Of a stretch of 64,000 nt of DNA, positions 62,955-64,000 are shown one piece after another. The translations under genes and the position numbers were made by a program. Source of the DNA: Bimastos eiseni (taxonomy: Eukaryota; Annelida; Clitellata; Crassiclitellata; Lumbricidae); NCBI GenBank assembly GCA_959347315.1, contig OY365809.1, positions 6,612,853 to 6,676,852 on the forward strand, given 5' to 3'. The notes beneath the pieces are model-generated. The model saw only the letters and a list, made by a program, of their open reading frames with translations. It searched no databases and was not told the DNA's origin. Positions within the stretch are counted from its first letter, which is position 1. Each line of letters opens with the position of its first letter.

Positions 62955-63147
62955 ATTTTTGGCTCTGAAGTGCACACACCTTGACGGCACAACTGCAGTT
63001 GTAATGCAGAGCAATTGTGAGCGAAGGACTTGCTCAAGGTACCTACACAGTGACGCCTTGGACGAGGGTCGAACCCGCTCACTCAGCGCACACTGAGTGT
63101 TACGAGCCGACCGCTCTAATCAATCAGCCACTGTGCCACACATACAT
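62955..63147 (-). repeat. tRNA-derived SINE, copy 2
   Basis: On the minus strand: GTGGCTGATTGATTAGAGCG (A-box region), GCGGGTTCGACCCTCG (B box), GTGTAGGTACCTTGAGCAAG, then the same tail as the copy at 40737. The match runs about 190 bp with scattered substitutions. Confidence 0.85.
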
Positions 63148-63319
63148 AGCACCCCTTAAGCCTCTGCTTAAGGAAACCTACTCATTGGCACTCTCAGCCT
63201 GGCCACAACTAAACAAGACTAGTGACTTATAAAACCCAGTTTGATCGAACAGAGTAGTGAATGTACCTCTAGTGGAGATTATTCCAGATGGATGGGCCTA
63301 CTGCTGACAGATCATTCCA

Positions 63320-63519
63320 NNNNNNNNNNNNNNNNNNNNNNNNNNNNNNNNNNNNNNNNNNNNNNNNNNNNNNNNNNNNNNNNNNNNNNNNNNNNNNNNN
63401 NNNNNNNNNNNNNNNNNNNNNNNNNNNNNNNNNNNNNNNNNNNNNNNNNNNNNNNNNNNNNNNNNNNNNNNNNNNNNNNNNNNNNNNNNNNNNNNNNNNN
63501 NNNNNNNNNNNNNNNNNNN
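63320..63519. other. Assembly gap of 200 N
   Basis: Exactly 200 unknown bases; a round number suggests a gap of unmeasured size. Frames translated across it are meaningless. Confidence 0.99.
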
Positions 63520-63534
63520 TAGCAGAATCCTCTT

Positions 63535-63727
63535 CATCCTTTTTCCTCCTCCTCCTCTGCTTCCTCGTCTTCCTCCTCATCGTCATTTGTTGCACTTCTT
63601 TCTTTTTCGTTCTGATGGAAGCCTTCCTCTTCATCATCTTCTAAAATTCTATCAAGCGGTTGAACCTTCTCTTCGTCAGGATCAGCTTCCTGGCTTTCAA
63701 CCTCTTCTGTTCCACCTGTGCTGTCAC
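63535..63727 (-). CDS. Acidic exon of an unidentified gene (partial)
   Basis: A minus-strand exon is suggested by an acceptor TTAACAG|GTGAC at 63727 and an open frame to a TGA at 63537-63535. Its content is strongly biased: DSTGGTEEVESQEADPDEEK, then a middle with LDRILEDDEEEGFHQNEKE, then a long Glu/Asp run. Such acidic stretches are common in nuclear and chromatin proteins, but I do not recognise the gene. It ends 16 bp from the assembly gap in a GAG-repeat-like run, so a frameshift or collapsed repeat is possible; another frame runs on lysine- and arginine-rich into the gap. If the TGA is real this is a last exon; the rest of the gene lies to the right of the window. Confidence 0.4.
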
Positions 63728-64000
63728 CTGTTAATGGCAAAATCAACCATGTTGAAACATCTAACTGGATTCATCATAGCGACACAATAATACCAAAATC
63801 AAGATTATCAACAAAAGTTGACAATATTCATACATACAATAAAATAAAGTTGTCATTTTACATGCCAAGAAGGATTTCAATTATAGAAATTAAAATTATG
63901 TAATATAAGTATTTTGAGCCATGCAGATAAGCTAACATAGATAAGAAACAAAGGTTAAAGCTGAGATGCATGGCGGCAGTAGGCAATGAGTCAGACCAAG

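Noticed and set aside
63241..63644. Frames spanning the N run
   Set aside because: Unknown bases give no coding evidence.

Overview
The window is nuclear DNA from an animal. Genes are split into many short exons with GT-AG introns, and four protein genes can be rebuilt exon by exon to near-vertebrate lengths: TMEM26-like, CD63-like tetraspanin, MCM6 and MEIOC. Introns and intergenic DNA carry non-LTR retrotransposon remnants, hAT-type MITEs, tRNA-derived SINEs and large microsatellites. MEIOC and TMEM26 orthologues, CR1/L2-type LINE tails and very frequent TAGGCCTA-type octamers suggest a marine invertebrate deuterostome. An echinoderm is my best guess, but this is inference and not proven.

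Layout. 1-3150: transposon debris (APE endonuclease fragment, broken hAT transposase). 3154-10864, minus: a five-exon TMEM26-like membrane protein gene; its introns hold LINE pieces, three copies of a 137-156 bp hAT-type MITE and a 320 bp (CTCA)n array just downstream of exon 1 in the sense direction. 10865-17779: no gene seen. 17780-32026, minus: a seven-exon CD63-like tetraspanin gene; intron 1 is about 10 kb and contains two copies of a second hAT-type family with perfect 8 bp target duplications, two palindromes and a 1 kb (CATA)n array. 32027-34440: intergenic between divergent genes, with an E2F-type site beside MCM6. 34441-48264, plus: MCM6, 18 coding exons, 814 aa. 51579-58371, plus: MEIOC, 7 coding exons found, about 911-914 aa. 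58372-63319: non-coding DNA with a 27 bp minisatellite and a SINE. 63320-63519: a 200 N assembly gap. 63535-63727, minus: an unidentified acidic exon.

The genes are not an operon and have separate jobs: two membrane proteins on the minus strand (one an endosomal/lysosomal tetraspanin), then a replicative helicase subunit and a meiotic-entry regulator in tandem on the plus strand. The left half (to about 34 kb) is rich in repeats and octamers; the MCM6-MEIOC half is much quieter. I found no CRISPR, operon or obviously new gene system. The more unusual points are two GC-AG introns, the two hAT MITE families, microsatellites growing from element ends, and a five-copy dispersed repeat. All exon ends were set by eye from splice signals and reading frame, with remembered family sequences as the guide.
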